Shown: positions 44,543-52,308 of the stretch, one piece after another
Layout of the letters: every line of letters starts with the position of its first letter
How positions within the stretch are numbered: the stretch's first letter is position 1
Assembly (NCBI RefSeq): GCF_038397745.1
Contig: NZ_CP151636.1
Span: 3,720,001-3,784,000 of the forward strand
Length of the DNA stretch: 64,000 bases
From: Microbacterium sp. LWH11-1.2
GTDB taxonomy: Bacteria > Actinomycetota > Actinomycetes > Actinomycetales > Microbacteriaceae
Direction of reading: 5' to 3'
Position numbers and translations under genes: made by a program
Notes under the pieces: generated by a model
The model's database searches: none
What the model was told of the DNA's origin: nothing
Seen by the model: only the letters and a program-made list of their open reading frames with translations

Positions 44543-44570
44543 GGTTTCGACTCGCTGCGCTCGCTCAACC
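44543..44570. repeat. Dispersed repeat, TTTCGACTCGCTGCGCTCGCT type
   Basis: GGTTTCGACTCGCTGCGCTC followed by GCTCAACC, in the gap between the anchored protein and LemA genes. It resembles the common Microbacteriaceae intergenic repeat related to the CTGAGCCTGTCGAAG family. A small hairpin (TGATGCGC-AGA-GCGCATCA, 44572-44590) follows and overlaps the LemA stop. Confidence 0.6.
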
Positions 44571-44587
44571 TTGATGCGCAGAGCGCA

Positions 44588-45154
44588 TCAGAACTGCACG
44601 CGCGGCGGCTCCGAGATCGCGCCGCTGTCGGCGACCTCGAAGAACTCGCGCTCGGTGAAGCCCAGCCCCTTGGCGAAGAGGTTGTTCGGGAACACCTTGA
44701 TCTTCGTGTTCAGCTCGCGCACGCCGCCGTTGTAGAACCGGCGCGCGGCCTGGATCTTGTCCTCGGTGTCGACGATCGCCTGCTGGAGCTGGAGGAAGTT
44801 CTGGCTCGCCTGCAGCTGCGGGTACGCCTCGGCGACGGCGAAGAGACTGCGCAGCGCCTGCTGCAGGTGCCCCTCAGCGATGCCGGCTTCCCCGGGACCG
44901 CCCGCGGACAGCGTCTCGGCGCGCGCGCGCGTGACGTTCTCGAAGACGGCCTTCTCATGGGAGGCATATCCCTTCACCGTCTCGATGAGGTTCGGGATGA
45001 GGTCGGCTCGTCGCTTGAGCTGCACCGTGATGCCGCTCCACGCCTCATCGACGCGGACGTTCAGCTGCACCAGCGAGTTGTACGTGGCCCAGAGATAGAT
45101 GCCGACGAGCAGGATCACTCCGACGACGATCAGTACTGGCACGAGCCATTCCAT
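44588..45154 (-). CDS. LemA family protein
   Basis: 188 residues. One N-terminal helix (VPVLIVVGVILLVGIYLWATYNSLV) precedes a helical domain containing NVRVDEAWSGITVQLKRRADLIPNL and IKVFPNNLFAKGLGF, the LemA signature. Probable membrane protein with a helical bundle outside the membrane; function unsettled. ATG 45154 has AGGAAGG upstream. Confidence 0.93.
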   Translation of the reverse strand: MEWLVPVLIVVGVILLVGIYLWATYNSLVQLNVRVDEAWSGITVQLKRRADLIPNLIETVKGYASHEKAVFENVTRARAETLSAGGPGEAGIAEGHLQQALRSLFAVAEAYPQLQASQNFLQLQQAIVDTEDKIQAARRFYNGGVRELNTKIKVFPNNLFAKGLGFTEREFFEVADSGAISEPPRVQF

Positions 45155-45184
45155 CAGAGGCCCACCCTTCCTCGTGTTTCTCTT

Positions 45185-45190
45185 ATCCTA
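45185..45190 (-). promoter_or_regulatory. -10 box TAGGAT for lemA
   Basis: TAGGAT, with a start predicted near 45177 and a leader of about 23 bases carrying the Shine-Dalgarno. Confidence 0.45.
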
Positions 45191-45246
45191 GACGCGCTGT
45201 CTGCGCGTGCACTGGGGATCACGCGCTCCGGCGCCGTCCGAGCAGG

Positions 45247-46560
45247 TCAGTCGCCCAGCACGCGGTCGAGATAGCGGTTGCTGAACCGACGCTCGGGGTC
45301 GAGGCGGTCGCGCACGGCGACGAAGTCGTCGAACCGCGGGTAGATCACGCGCAGCGTCTCGGCGGTCTGCGTGTGGAGCTTGCCCCAGTGCGGCCGCCCT
45401 CCGTGCTCCTGCATGATGGCCTCGACGGCCCCGAAGTACTCCGTCGGATCGGCACGCCAGTAGCGGTGCACGGCGATGTAGGCGCTCGCTCGCCCGTGGG
45501 CCGTGGAGAGCCACCGGTCGTCCTGCGCGGCGAACCGCACCTCGACGGGGAACTCGATGCGCCAGCCCCGGCGGTCGATGAGCTCTCGCACGGCGCGGAA
45601 CGCCGGGACGACGTTCTCGGCGGGGATCGCGTATTCCATCTCGCGGAAGCGCACCGTGCGGCTCTGCGTGAGGACGCGATTCGACAGGTCGGTGTACTCG
45701 CGATCTCCGGTGAGCTTCACCGCCAGCCGACTGAACGGCGGGGTGACGGCCGGGACGAGCTGTCCTGCCGCGCACACGAGCCGATAGACGCCGTTGGACA
45801 GCAGAGTCTCGTCGATCCACTTCCCCACCGTCGGGAGCGGCTTGCGCACAGCCGATTCGGGCAGGCGGGACTGCCGCTTGGTGAGCGCGACATCGGTGTG
45901 CGGGAACCAGTAGAACTCGAAGTGGTCGGATGCCGAGACGTGGCTCTCGATCTGATCCAGCACGTCCTCCAGCGGCATCGGCTCGTCGACCGCGTGCATG
46001 ACGAACGTCGGGACGCACTGGAGGGTGACCTCGACGATGATGCCGAGCGCGCCGAGTCCGAGCGCGGCGGCGGGCAGGAGTTCGCTGTTCTGCTGCTCGT
46101 CGATGCGGAGGAACTCGCCGGCGGCCGTGATGATCGTGAGGCCGACGACCTGGGTGGCGAGCCCGCCGAAAGCAGCGCCGGTGCCGTGTGTGCCGGTCGA
46201 GATCGCCCCGGAGATCGACTGCCGATCGATGTCGCCGAGGTTCTCCATCGCCAGGCCGTACGGTGCGAGGAGCGCCGGGATCCGATGCAGCCGGGTGCCC
46301 GCGAGCAGGGTCACGCGCCCGGTGACGGCATCCGCCGAGACCAGGCCCTGCATGTCGTCGAGTTCCAGCAGCACGCCCGGCGCGACGGCGATGCCCGTGA
46401 AGCTGTGACCGGCACCCACCGCCTTCACCGTGAGCCCGTGGTGCACGGCGGCGATCACCGCCCGCTGCACACCCTCGGGGCTGCGCGGACGCTCCACTCG
46501 CACAGGACGGACCGACGCCGACCGCCCCCAGTTCTGCCAGGTGCCGCCGATTCTCGTCAC
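45247..46560 (-). CDS. FAD-linked oxidase (aldonolactone/D-arabinono-1,4-lactone oxidase type)
   Basis: 437 residues. The N-terminal FAD-binding domain has VKAVGAGHSFTGIAV, whose histidine can bind FAD covalently, and ISGAISTGTHGTG. The C-terminal ALO domain ends with GGRPHWGKLHTQTAETL and DPERRFSNRYLDRVLG. Oxidises a sugar lactone or alditol; the exact substrate is not known. GTG 46560 overlaps the upstream gene's stop (GTGA), so the pair is co-translated. Confidence 0.92.
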   Translation of the reverse strand: MTRIGGTWQNWGRSASVRPVRVERPRSPEGVQRAVIAAVHHGLTVKAVGAGHSFTGIAVAPGVLLELDDMQGLVSADAVTGRVTLLAGTRLHRIPALLAPYGLAMENLGDIDRQSISGAISTGTHGTGAAFGGLATQVVGLTIITAAGEFLRIDEQQNSELLPAAALGLGALGIIVEVTLQCVPTFVMHAVDEPMPLEDVLDQIESHVSASDHFEFYWFPHTDVALTKRQSRLPESAVRKPLPTVGKWIDETLLSNGVYRLVCAAGQLVPAVTPPFSRLAVKLTGDREYTDLSNRVLTQSRTVRFREMEYAIPAENVVPAFRAVRELIDRRGWRIEFPVEVRFAAQDDRWLSTAHGRASAYIAVHRYWRADPTEYFGAVEAIMQEHGGRPHWGKLHTQTAETLRVIYPRFDDFVAVRDRLDPERRFSNRYLDRVLGD

Positions 46561-47804
46561 AGGAACGCCTTTCCCTCGCCGCGGTAGGTCGGCAGCTCGT
46601 CGATGATCTCGTCACCGGAGACGAGGTGGTACCGCTCGATCCGCTCGGCCGGCTCGCCGCTCTTCGCGTGCCGGAACCAGACCCGGTCCCCGACGCCGAG
46701 AGCGGTCGCCGCGGGGCCCTGCAGCGGTGTCTGCACCTCGCCGGCGGCCTCGCGAGTGAGAGTCCGGAGACTTTGCGGCCAGACCGGCTTCGGCTGACGT
46801 GAGGCGACGGCCGGGCCCGATGCGATCCACCCCCCGCCGAGCACGGTCGCGATGTCGCGAGCCGGACGACGGACGACATCGAAGGCGAAGGCGGATGCCG
46901 GAGCCGGCTGGAACGACCGATAGCCGTCGAACAGGTGACCACCGAGGAGCCCGCTGCCGGCACTCGCCTCGGTGAGGGACTCGTCGCTGCCGGTGAACTC
47001 GAGCGACCCCGTGCCTCCGCCGTTGAGGAACTCCATCGGCGCGAGGGCGGTGACGGCCTCGACGATCGCCGCCCGGCGCTCGCGCAGCTCGGCGCGCGAC
47101 CGCGCCTGCACCATGCGGATCAGCGGCGCATCGGACCCGGCGTCATCGCCCTGACCGGCGATCTGCGCGTCGTACATCTGCAGCCCCACGAGCCGGAAAC
47201 CGGGGCGCGCGATGACCTTCCGGGCGAAGCCGGCGACCTCTCCCGCGGTGAAGAGCGCCGAGCGGCGGACGCCGATGTGCCCGAGGACCGAAGACTTCCA
47301 CGAGGCGTCGACATCGACTGCGACGCGGATCTCCGGACGTTCGCCCGGCCCCTTGATGCTGTCGATGAGGTCGAGATGCGCCGGGTCGTCGACCATGAGC
47401 GTGATGCGGCGCGCCGCCTGCTCATCGGCGAACAGGCTCTCGAGGCTCGTCCGGTCCACCGTCGGGTAGGCGAGCACGATGTCGTCGTGGGTCTCGGCGA
47501 GCCAGAGGGCCTCCGCGAGAGTGAACGCGAGGATGCCGCGGTACCCGGGGAGCTTCAGGACGGCGTCCAGGACCGCACGCACGCGCACCGACTTGGATGC
47601 GACGCGGATGGGCAGGCCACCGGAGCGCACCAGCATGTCCATCGCGTTGTAGCGCAGCGCCTCTCGGTCGATCACCGCGACCGGCGCGGGCAGGTGCTGC
47701 GTCGCGGCGGAGAGGCGAGGCCAGTATCGAGCCGGATCCTGCCACTCGGGGGCAACCACGGGGGCACCCGGAACGGGGCTCAGTTCTTCGGTGAGGTCGA
47801 GCAC
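46557..47804 (-). CDS. Alanine racemase-fold PLP enzyme (amino acid deaminase/aldolase type)
   Basis: 415 residues. The N-terminal type III PLP barrel has the lysine in IRVASKSVRVRAVLD and EFLNGGGTGS later; the C-terminal beta domain ends with RVWFRHAKSGEPAERIERYHLV. The fold is that of D-threonine aldolase/D-serine dehydratase. The substrate is probably a D-amino acid or hydroxy amino acid (inference). GTG 47804 follows TAGGGT by six bases. Coupled to the lactone oxidase gene, a pairing that suggests a shared pathway. Confidence 0.85.
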   Translation of the reverse strand: MLDLTEELSPVPGAPVVAPEWQDPARYWPRLSAATQHLPAPVAVIDREALRYNAMDMLVRSGGLPIRVASKSVRVRAVLDAVLKLPGYRGILAFTLAEALWLAETHDDIVLAYPTVDRTSLESLFADEQAARRITLMVDDPAHLDLIDSIKGPGERPEIRVAVDVDASWKSSVLGHIGVRRSALFTAGEVAGFARKVIARPGFRLVGLQMYDAQIAGQGDDAGSDAPLIRMVQARSRAELRERRAAIVEAVTALAPMEFLNGGGTGSLEFTGSDESLTEASAGSGLLGGHLFDGYRSFQPAPASAFAFDVVRRPARDIATVLGGGWIASGPAVASRQPKPVWPQSLRTLTREAAGEVQTPLQGPAATALGVGDRVWFRHAKSGEPAERIERYHLVSGDEIIDELPTYRGEGKAFL

Positions 47805-47810
47805 TCCCCC

Positions 47811-47816
47811 ACCCTA
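47811..47816 (-). promoter_or_regulatory. -10 box TAGGGT, leaderless racemase-fold gene
   Basis: TAGGGT, six bases (GGGGGA), GTG 47804 on the minus strand. Confidence 0.5.
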
Positions 47817-47890
47817 TGGCTTCTCGGACTCCGGATCACGTCCGGCGGCACCCCGTCGCACGCACCGGTCGCCGATAGGCTGGCGGCGTG

Positions 47891-47963
47891 GCCCCCGTAG
47901 CCCAATGGCAGAGGCAGGCGACTTAAAATCGCTTCAGTCTGGGTTCGAGTCCCAGCGGGGGCA
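47891..47963 (+). tRNA. tRNA with anticodon UAA (Leu by codon), short variable loop
   Basis: A full cloverleaf: acceptor GCCCCCG/CGGGGGC, D-stem GCC/GGC, anticodon stem GGCGA/TCGCT around loop CTTAAAA (anticodon TAA), variable loop TCAGT, T-arm CTGGG-TTCGAGT-CCCAG, discriminator A at 47963; CCA is not encoded. UAA reads the leucine codon UUA, but leucine tRNAs normally have a long variable arm; this one has only five bases. The gene is followed by the convergent CPBP gene. Confidence 0.9.
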
Positions 47964-47999
47964 CGCCGATCCTCGGAACCGTGGCACACGCCCGTGTCA

Positions 48000-48782
48000 C
48001 TACCTCGTCGCGGCTGCGGCTGCAGAGCCGGCCGCGACGGGCGCCTTCTCATCCGCGCCCTTGATGACCCAGTACACGACGGCGACGGCGAGCAGTCCGA
48101 TGAACGGTGTGAGCAGCACACCCCAGGCGACGCCCATCGGAGCGAAGCCCACCGAGAACGCGGCCACGTCCCAGAGGCCGTGCAGCACCATCGCCCACAC
48201 CAGGGAACCCGTCACCCTGCGCACGATGTAGAAGCAGGTCCCCGACATCGCCGCGATGCCCGCCTGCGAAAGCGCGCTCATCAGCGGATCGCCGAGAGCG
48301 GCGTTCACCAGGTGCATCGCACCGAACAGGAGGCTCGTCAGCAGCCAGACCCAGACCTCGGAGAATCTCGACCGGAACGCCGTGAGAAGGAGACCGCGAG
48401 ACATCAGCTCTTCGCAGAATCCGACGCAGACACCCAGCGCGAGGAGCGAGAGGAGGAAGGACGTGTCGAACTTCGACCAGTCGGTGTTGAGGAGGTTGGC
48501 GATCGCGACGACGAGCATGATCGCCGGAACGAAGATGGGCCACTTGTGGTGCGATCGGCTTCGCTCGAAGAGTGCCGGGCGCCACCAGCCGAGGAGCGAG
48601 GTCGTGATCGCGAGGAGCACGCCGGCGACGGCGAGATCCATCACGGCACCCCGCCAGGTGGTGTCGGCCGACTTCCCGATCTCCGTGAACCCGACCCCGC
48701 TGAGCTTCGTGACGGCGAAGATGACGATCACGTAGCCGACGTAGATCGCGAGGCCGATCCAGACACGAGGATGCACACGCAT
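48000..48782 (-). CDS. CPBP-family intramembrane metalloprotease
   Basis: 260 residues, about eight membrane helices. The CPBP motifs are present: GFCEELMSRG near residue 126 (EExxxR), then LFGAMHLVNA and VLHGLWDVAA with the metal histidines. Such Abi proteins cleave membrane peptides or process bacteriocin-like products; substrate unknown. ATG 48782 has GGAGGG upstream. Confidence 0.9.
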   Translation of the reverse strand: MRVHPRVWIGLAIYVGYVIVIFAVTKLSGVGFTEIGKSADTTWRGAVMDLAVAGVLLAITTSLLGWWRPALFERSRSHHKWPIFVPAIMLVVAIANLLNTDWSKFDTSFLLSLLALGVCVGFCEELMSRGLLLTAFRSRFSEVWVWLLTSLLFGAMHLVNAALGDPLMSALSQAGIAAMSGTCFYIVRRVTGSLVWAMVLHGLWDVAAFSVGFAPMGVAWGVLLTPFIGLLAVAVVYWVIKGADEKAPVAAGSAAAAATR

Positions 48783-48862
48783 GGCACTGCCCTCCGATTC
48801 ACCGCGACGGACGGAACGCGCTCAGCGTAGCGCTCGATCAGTGCGCCGCGGAAGATCTGTGC

Positions 48863-49519
48863 TCACTCGTCGATCACGGCAGGTTCCCGTCGAGCAGCGG
48901 CCGCCTCGCGTATCCGTCGCACGACCAGGACCACCAGCGCGATCGCGATGGCCGTGTACACCGCGTAGTCCAGGTATCCGAGGTAGTGCTCGAGCTTCTC
49001 GTGCTGCGTGCCGAGCGCCGCGCCCACTCCCAGGAGCAGCGCATTCCACAGCCCGCTGCCGAGGATCGTGTAGACGCTGAATGTGAGCAGATTCATTCGC
49101 GATGCCCCGGCCGGGATCGAGATCAGGCTGCGCACGCCCGGCACCATGCGGCCGACGAGCACGGTCCACGCGCCGCTCCGCGCGAACCAGGCCGCACCCC
49201 GCTCGAGATCGGACCTGCTGACGAGCCGGGTGCCGGCGAGCAGCCGGATCGCCCGCGCCATGCCGATGGCCGATCCCAGCCCGTAGAGGAGCAGCGCTCC
49301 CAGCCACGACGCGAGCGTGCTCCAGAAGAGGAGCCATCCGAGGGTCAGCTGTCCGCTCTGGCTGAGATAGCCGGCGAACGGCAGGATCACCTCGCTCGGG
49401 ATGGGCGGCACCAGCACCTCGAGGAAGACGAGCACCCCGACACCGATGTCTCCGAGTGCGGTGAGGACGTCGGCCGCGAAACCGCTCAGGCCGGTGAAGC
49501 CGTGGTCGGCACCCGTCAT
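48863..49519 (-). CDS. DedA family membrane protein
   Basis: 218 residues. The DedA pattern is clear: FLEVLVPPIPSEVILPFAGYLSQ, then GRMVPGVRSLISIPAGASRM. These proteins move polyprenyl or phospholipids across the membrane. ATG 49519 with GGGGA upstream. It lies 11 bases after the stop of the upstream gene and forms an operon with it. Confidence 0.92.
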   Translation of the reverse strand: MTGADHGFTGLSGFAADVLTALGDIGVGVLVFLEVLVPPIPSEVILPFAGYLSQSGQLTLGWLLFWSTLASWLGALLLYGLGSAIGMARAIRLLAGTRLVSRSDLERGAAWFARSGAWTVLVGRMVPGVRSLISIPAGASRMNLLTFSVYTILGSGLWNALLLGVGAALGTQHEKLEHYLGYLDYAVYTAIAIALVVLVVRRIREAAAARREPAVIDE

Positions 49520-49530
49520 GCGATCCCCGC

Positions 49531-50427
49531 CTATCGTCCGAAGATGTCGCCGAGCCCCGGGATCCCGAGGTCGCCGAGACGCTCGCCCCAGCCGGTCGCG
49601 GTCTCGCCGAGCCCCGACACCGCCTCGCCGGCGGATCCCATCAGCTCCTCCGCACCGCCGGTGAACGCTTCCACATCGACGCCCGAGGCGAGCGCCTCCA
49701 GATCGACACCCTCTGCCAGAGCGCTGAAGTCGACGCCGAGCCCCGCAGCCTGCTCCAGGAGCGGAGCAGCGACGGTGCTGAGCACCGCGCCACCCGCGAC
49801 CGCACCGAGGATGCCGACCGCCGCGCCTCCGGCCAGGACCGCGGCACCGCCCGTCCCGCTCCCGCGGACGCGGGACAGGAGTCCGCGCATCCGACCGGGA
49901 CGCAGGGCCTCGGCGCGTCCGGCCGCGCGCGCGAGGTCATCCGGCGAGGAGGAGTGCGGGCGCTCGCCCGGTGCGAGTTCCGCACGCATGCGCTCCTCGA
50001 CCAGGGTGCGCTGCTGCGGCGTCAGGCGGGCGAACGCGTCACGATGGATCTGCTCGATGCGCTGCGGATCGGCGGTGTTCATCAGGTAGTCGTAGCGCGC
50101 GATCGCGGCTCGATCGGCGTCGGTCCCTGTCGTGGCCGCTCGAGCTCCCGAGGCCGATCCGACGTGCGCTGCCGTCGCACCGGGAGCGGGCGGCGGCGCG
50201 TACGGGTCTGCGGCGGCGGGAGGCGACGGCGGGGCGGGCACCCGGCGTTCTGCGTGGTGCCCGGCACTCTCCGACGGACCTCGCACGGCGTCGACGGCGC
50301 CGCGGAGCACGCCGCCCCAATCGGTCGATGACCGGGATCCGTCAGCGGGACTGCCGCTGCGCGCGGACCCGGAGTTCTTCTCCAGGGCTTCGGAGGCGAT
50401 GCCGATCAAGCGGGAGAGCTTTCCCAT
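49531..50427 (-). CDS. Gly/Ala-rich hypothetical protein
   Basis: 298 residues. Ser/Pro-rich first 100, then a helical segment ARYDYLMNTADPQRIEQIHRDAFARLTPQQRTLVEERM, and a C-terminal half with a hydrophobic Gly/Ala segment (GGAAVLAGGAAVGILGAVAGGAVL) and a repeated VDLEALASGVDVEAF pattern. It resembles proteins annotated only as hypothetical. ATG 50427 has AAGGGA upstream. Confidence 0.75.
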   Translation of the reverse strand: MGKLSRLIGIASEALEKNSGSARSGSPADGSRSSTDWGGVLRGAVDAVRGPSESAGHHAERRVPAPPSPPAAADPYAPPPAPGATAAHVGSASGARAATTGTDADRAAIARYDYLMNTADPQRIEQIHRDAFARLTPQQRTLVEERMRAELAPGERPHSSSPDDLARAAGRAEALRPGRMRGLLSRVRGSGTGGAAVLAGGAAVGILGAVAGGAVLSTVAAPLLEQAAGLGVDFSALAEGVDLEALASGVDVEAFTGGAEELMGSAGEAVSGLGETATGWGERLGDLGIPGLGDIFGR

Positions 50428-50666
50428 GATGGTCCCTTTCGTGGGGCGGTGCGGACCACCGGGATTCCACGACGTCGGACGACGGCAAGAGTCGAGGCAG
50501 CCCGCAGAGCGGGTGCCAAGGTCTCCTCCACCCTCTCGGGCCGACGGGCCGGGACACGATCTCGTGTCCGTAATGACGACTCCGCCGCAGACGGGAGTAC
50601 TCCCCTTGCGCGCTCGACATTACCGAGCCGAGCTATGCGTGACCTCCACGCCGCGCGCTGGAACGC

Positions 50667-50699
50667 GAACAGCCCTCCCCGGCAGAGGGAGGGCTGTTC
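50667..50699 (-). terminator. Terminator of ndh
   Basis: GAACAGCCCTCCC and GGGAGGGCTGTTC, a 13-bp perfect stem with a seven-base loop, about 20 bases past the ndh stop. The rest of the 292-base gap (50428-50719) holds the promoter region of the hypothetical gene; no further gene is seen. Confidence 0.75.
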
Positions 50700-50719
50700 G
50701 GACGGGCTGAGCCGAGGTG

Positions 50720-52288
50720 CTACTTGGCGGCGACCTTCTCGGCGACAGGCTTCTTGGCCGGAGCCTTCTTGGCCGGAGCCTTCTTCGCCGCCGGAGCCTT
50801 CGCGGCCGGAGCCTTCTCGGCTGCCGGAGCTTTCTCCGTCGCGGCAGCGTCGACCGGGGCCTTGTCGTCGGGGACCGCGCCGGTCACGGCGGTGGTCGTC
50901 GCGGCATCCGACGACGGCGAGGCCGGAACGGCGGGCGCGGCGGGAGCGGCTGCACGCGGACGTGCCGCGAACTCCTCGAAGACGTAGCGCGGGTTCTGCA
51001 CGGTCTCGAGGTTCACCAGGTCGCGGCCGAGCCACAGGTTGTTCCACCAGCCCCAGATCACGCGGAACTTGCGCTCCCACGTGGGCATCGCGAGGCCGTG
51101 GTAGCCGCGGTGGGCGACCCACGCGACGAAGCCCTTGAGCGCGAGCTTTCCGGACTGGAAGACACCGTTGTAGAGGCCGAGACCGGCCACGGCGCCCATG
51201 TTCTTGTGGAAGTACTCCTTCGGGGTCTCCCCGCGGAGCACGGCGACGATGTTCTTCGCGAGCAGCTTCGCCTGACGCACCGCGTGCTGGGCGTTCGGCA
51301 CGCAGAAGCCGCCGACGCCACCGCCGGAGAGATCAGGGACGGCCGAGACGTCACCGGCAGCCCAGGCGCCTTCGACGAAAGCCTCGGGGGTGCCGACGCG
51401 GAGGTCCGCGCGGGTCTGGATGCGACCGCGCTCCTCGACGGGCAGGTCGCCGCCGCGGACGACGGTCGGGTTCGCCATGACACCGGCGGTCCAGACGATC
51501 AGGTCGGTCGGGATGACCTCACCGGTGGAGAGCTCGACGTTTCCGTCGACAGCGCTGGTGAGCTGCGTGTCGAGGTGCACGTTCGCACCGCGCTTGGCGA
51601 GGTCCTTGAGCACCCACTCGCTCGTCTTCAGCGAGACCTCGGGCATGATGCGGCCCATCGCCTCGATGAGGTGGAAGTGCGTGTCGTCGAACGTCAGCTG
51701 CGGGTACTTCGACACCAGCGACGAGGCGAGCGAACGCAGCTCGGCGAACACCTCGATACCGGCGAAGCCACCGCCGACGACGATGACGGTGAGCAGTCGG
51801 TCGCGCTCGGGACCGGCGGGCAGGGACGCCGCCTTGTCGAAGTTCGACATGAGGCGGTCGCGGATCGCGACGGCCTCTTCGATCGTCTTGAGGCCGATCG
51901 CGTTGTCGGCGATGCCCGGGATCGGGAACGTGCGCGAGACGGCGCCGGCGGTCACGACGATCTGGTCGTACGCGAACTCGTACGGCTCACCGAGCGGCGG
52001 CGTGATCGTCGCGGTCTTCTCGGCGTGGTTGATGTTCGTCACCTTGGCGGTGATGACGTTCGTGCGCTTGAGGTGACGTCGGTGCGCGACCACGGAGTGC
52101 CGAGCCTCGATCGAGCCCGCGGCGACCTCGGGGAGGAACGGCTGGTACGTCATGTACGGCAGCGGGTCGACCATGGTCACCTCCGCCTCGCCCTTGCGCA
52201 GGTGCTTCTCGAGCTTCCACGCGCTGTAGAAGCCCGCGTAGCCTCCACCGACGATCAGAATCTTGGGCACAGTGCTGTTCTGAGGCAC
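50720..52288 (-). CDS. ndh: Type II NADH dehydrogenase with a histone H1-like C-terminal tail
   Basis: 522 residues. Core (about 440): ILIVGGGYAGFYSAWKL FAD-binding motif, VIVVGGGFAGIEVFAELR NADH-binding motif, WAAGDVSAVPDLSGGG, and a C-terminal membrane-binding part WGWWNNLWLGRDL. It passes electrons from NADH to menaquinone without pumping protons. The unusual part is the last 80 residues: low-complexity Ala/Pro/Ser, then repeated KAPAAK/KKAPAKK motifs. NDH-2 proteins usually end soon after the core. Confidence 0.95.
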   Translation of the reverse strand: MPQNSTVPKILIVGGGYAGFYSAWKLEKHLRKGEAEVTMVDPLPYMTYQPFLPEVAAGSIEARHSVVAHRRHLKRTNVITAKVTNINHAEKTATITPPLGEPYEFAYDQIVVTAGAVSRTFPIPGIADNAIGLKTIEEAVAIRDRLMSNFDKAASLPAGPERDRLLTVIVVGGGFAGIEVFAELRSLASSLVSKYPQLTFDDTHFHLIEAMGRIMPEVSLKTSEWVLKDLAKRGANVHLDTQLTSAVDGNVELSTGEVIPTDLIVWTAGVMANPTVVRGGDLPVEERGRIQTRADLRVGTPEAFVEGAWAAGDVSAVPDLSGGGVGGFCVPNAQHAVRQAKLLAKNIVAVLRGETPKEYFHKNMGAVAGLGLYNGVFQSGKLALKGFVAWVAHRGYHGLAMPTWERKFRVIWGWWNNLWLGRDLVNLETVQNPRYVFEEFAARPRAAAPAAPAVPASPSSDAATTTAVTGAVPDDKAPVDAAATEKAPAAEKAPAAKAPAAKKAPAKKAPAKKPVAEKVAAK

Positions 52289-52308
52289 AGGGGAACAACT
52301 CCTTGGAG

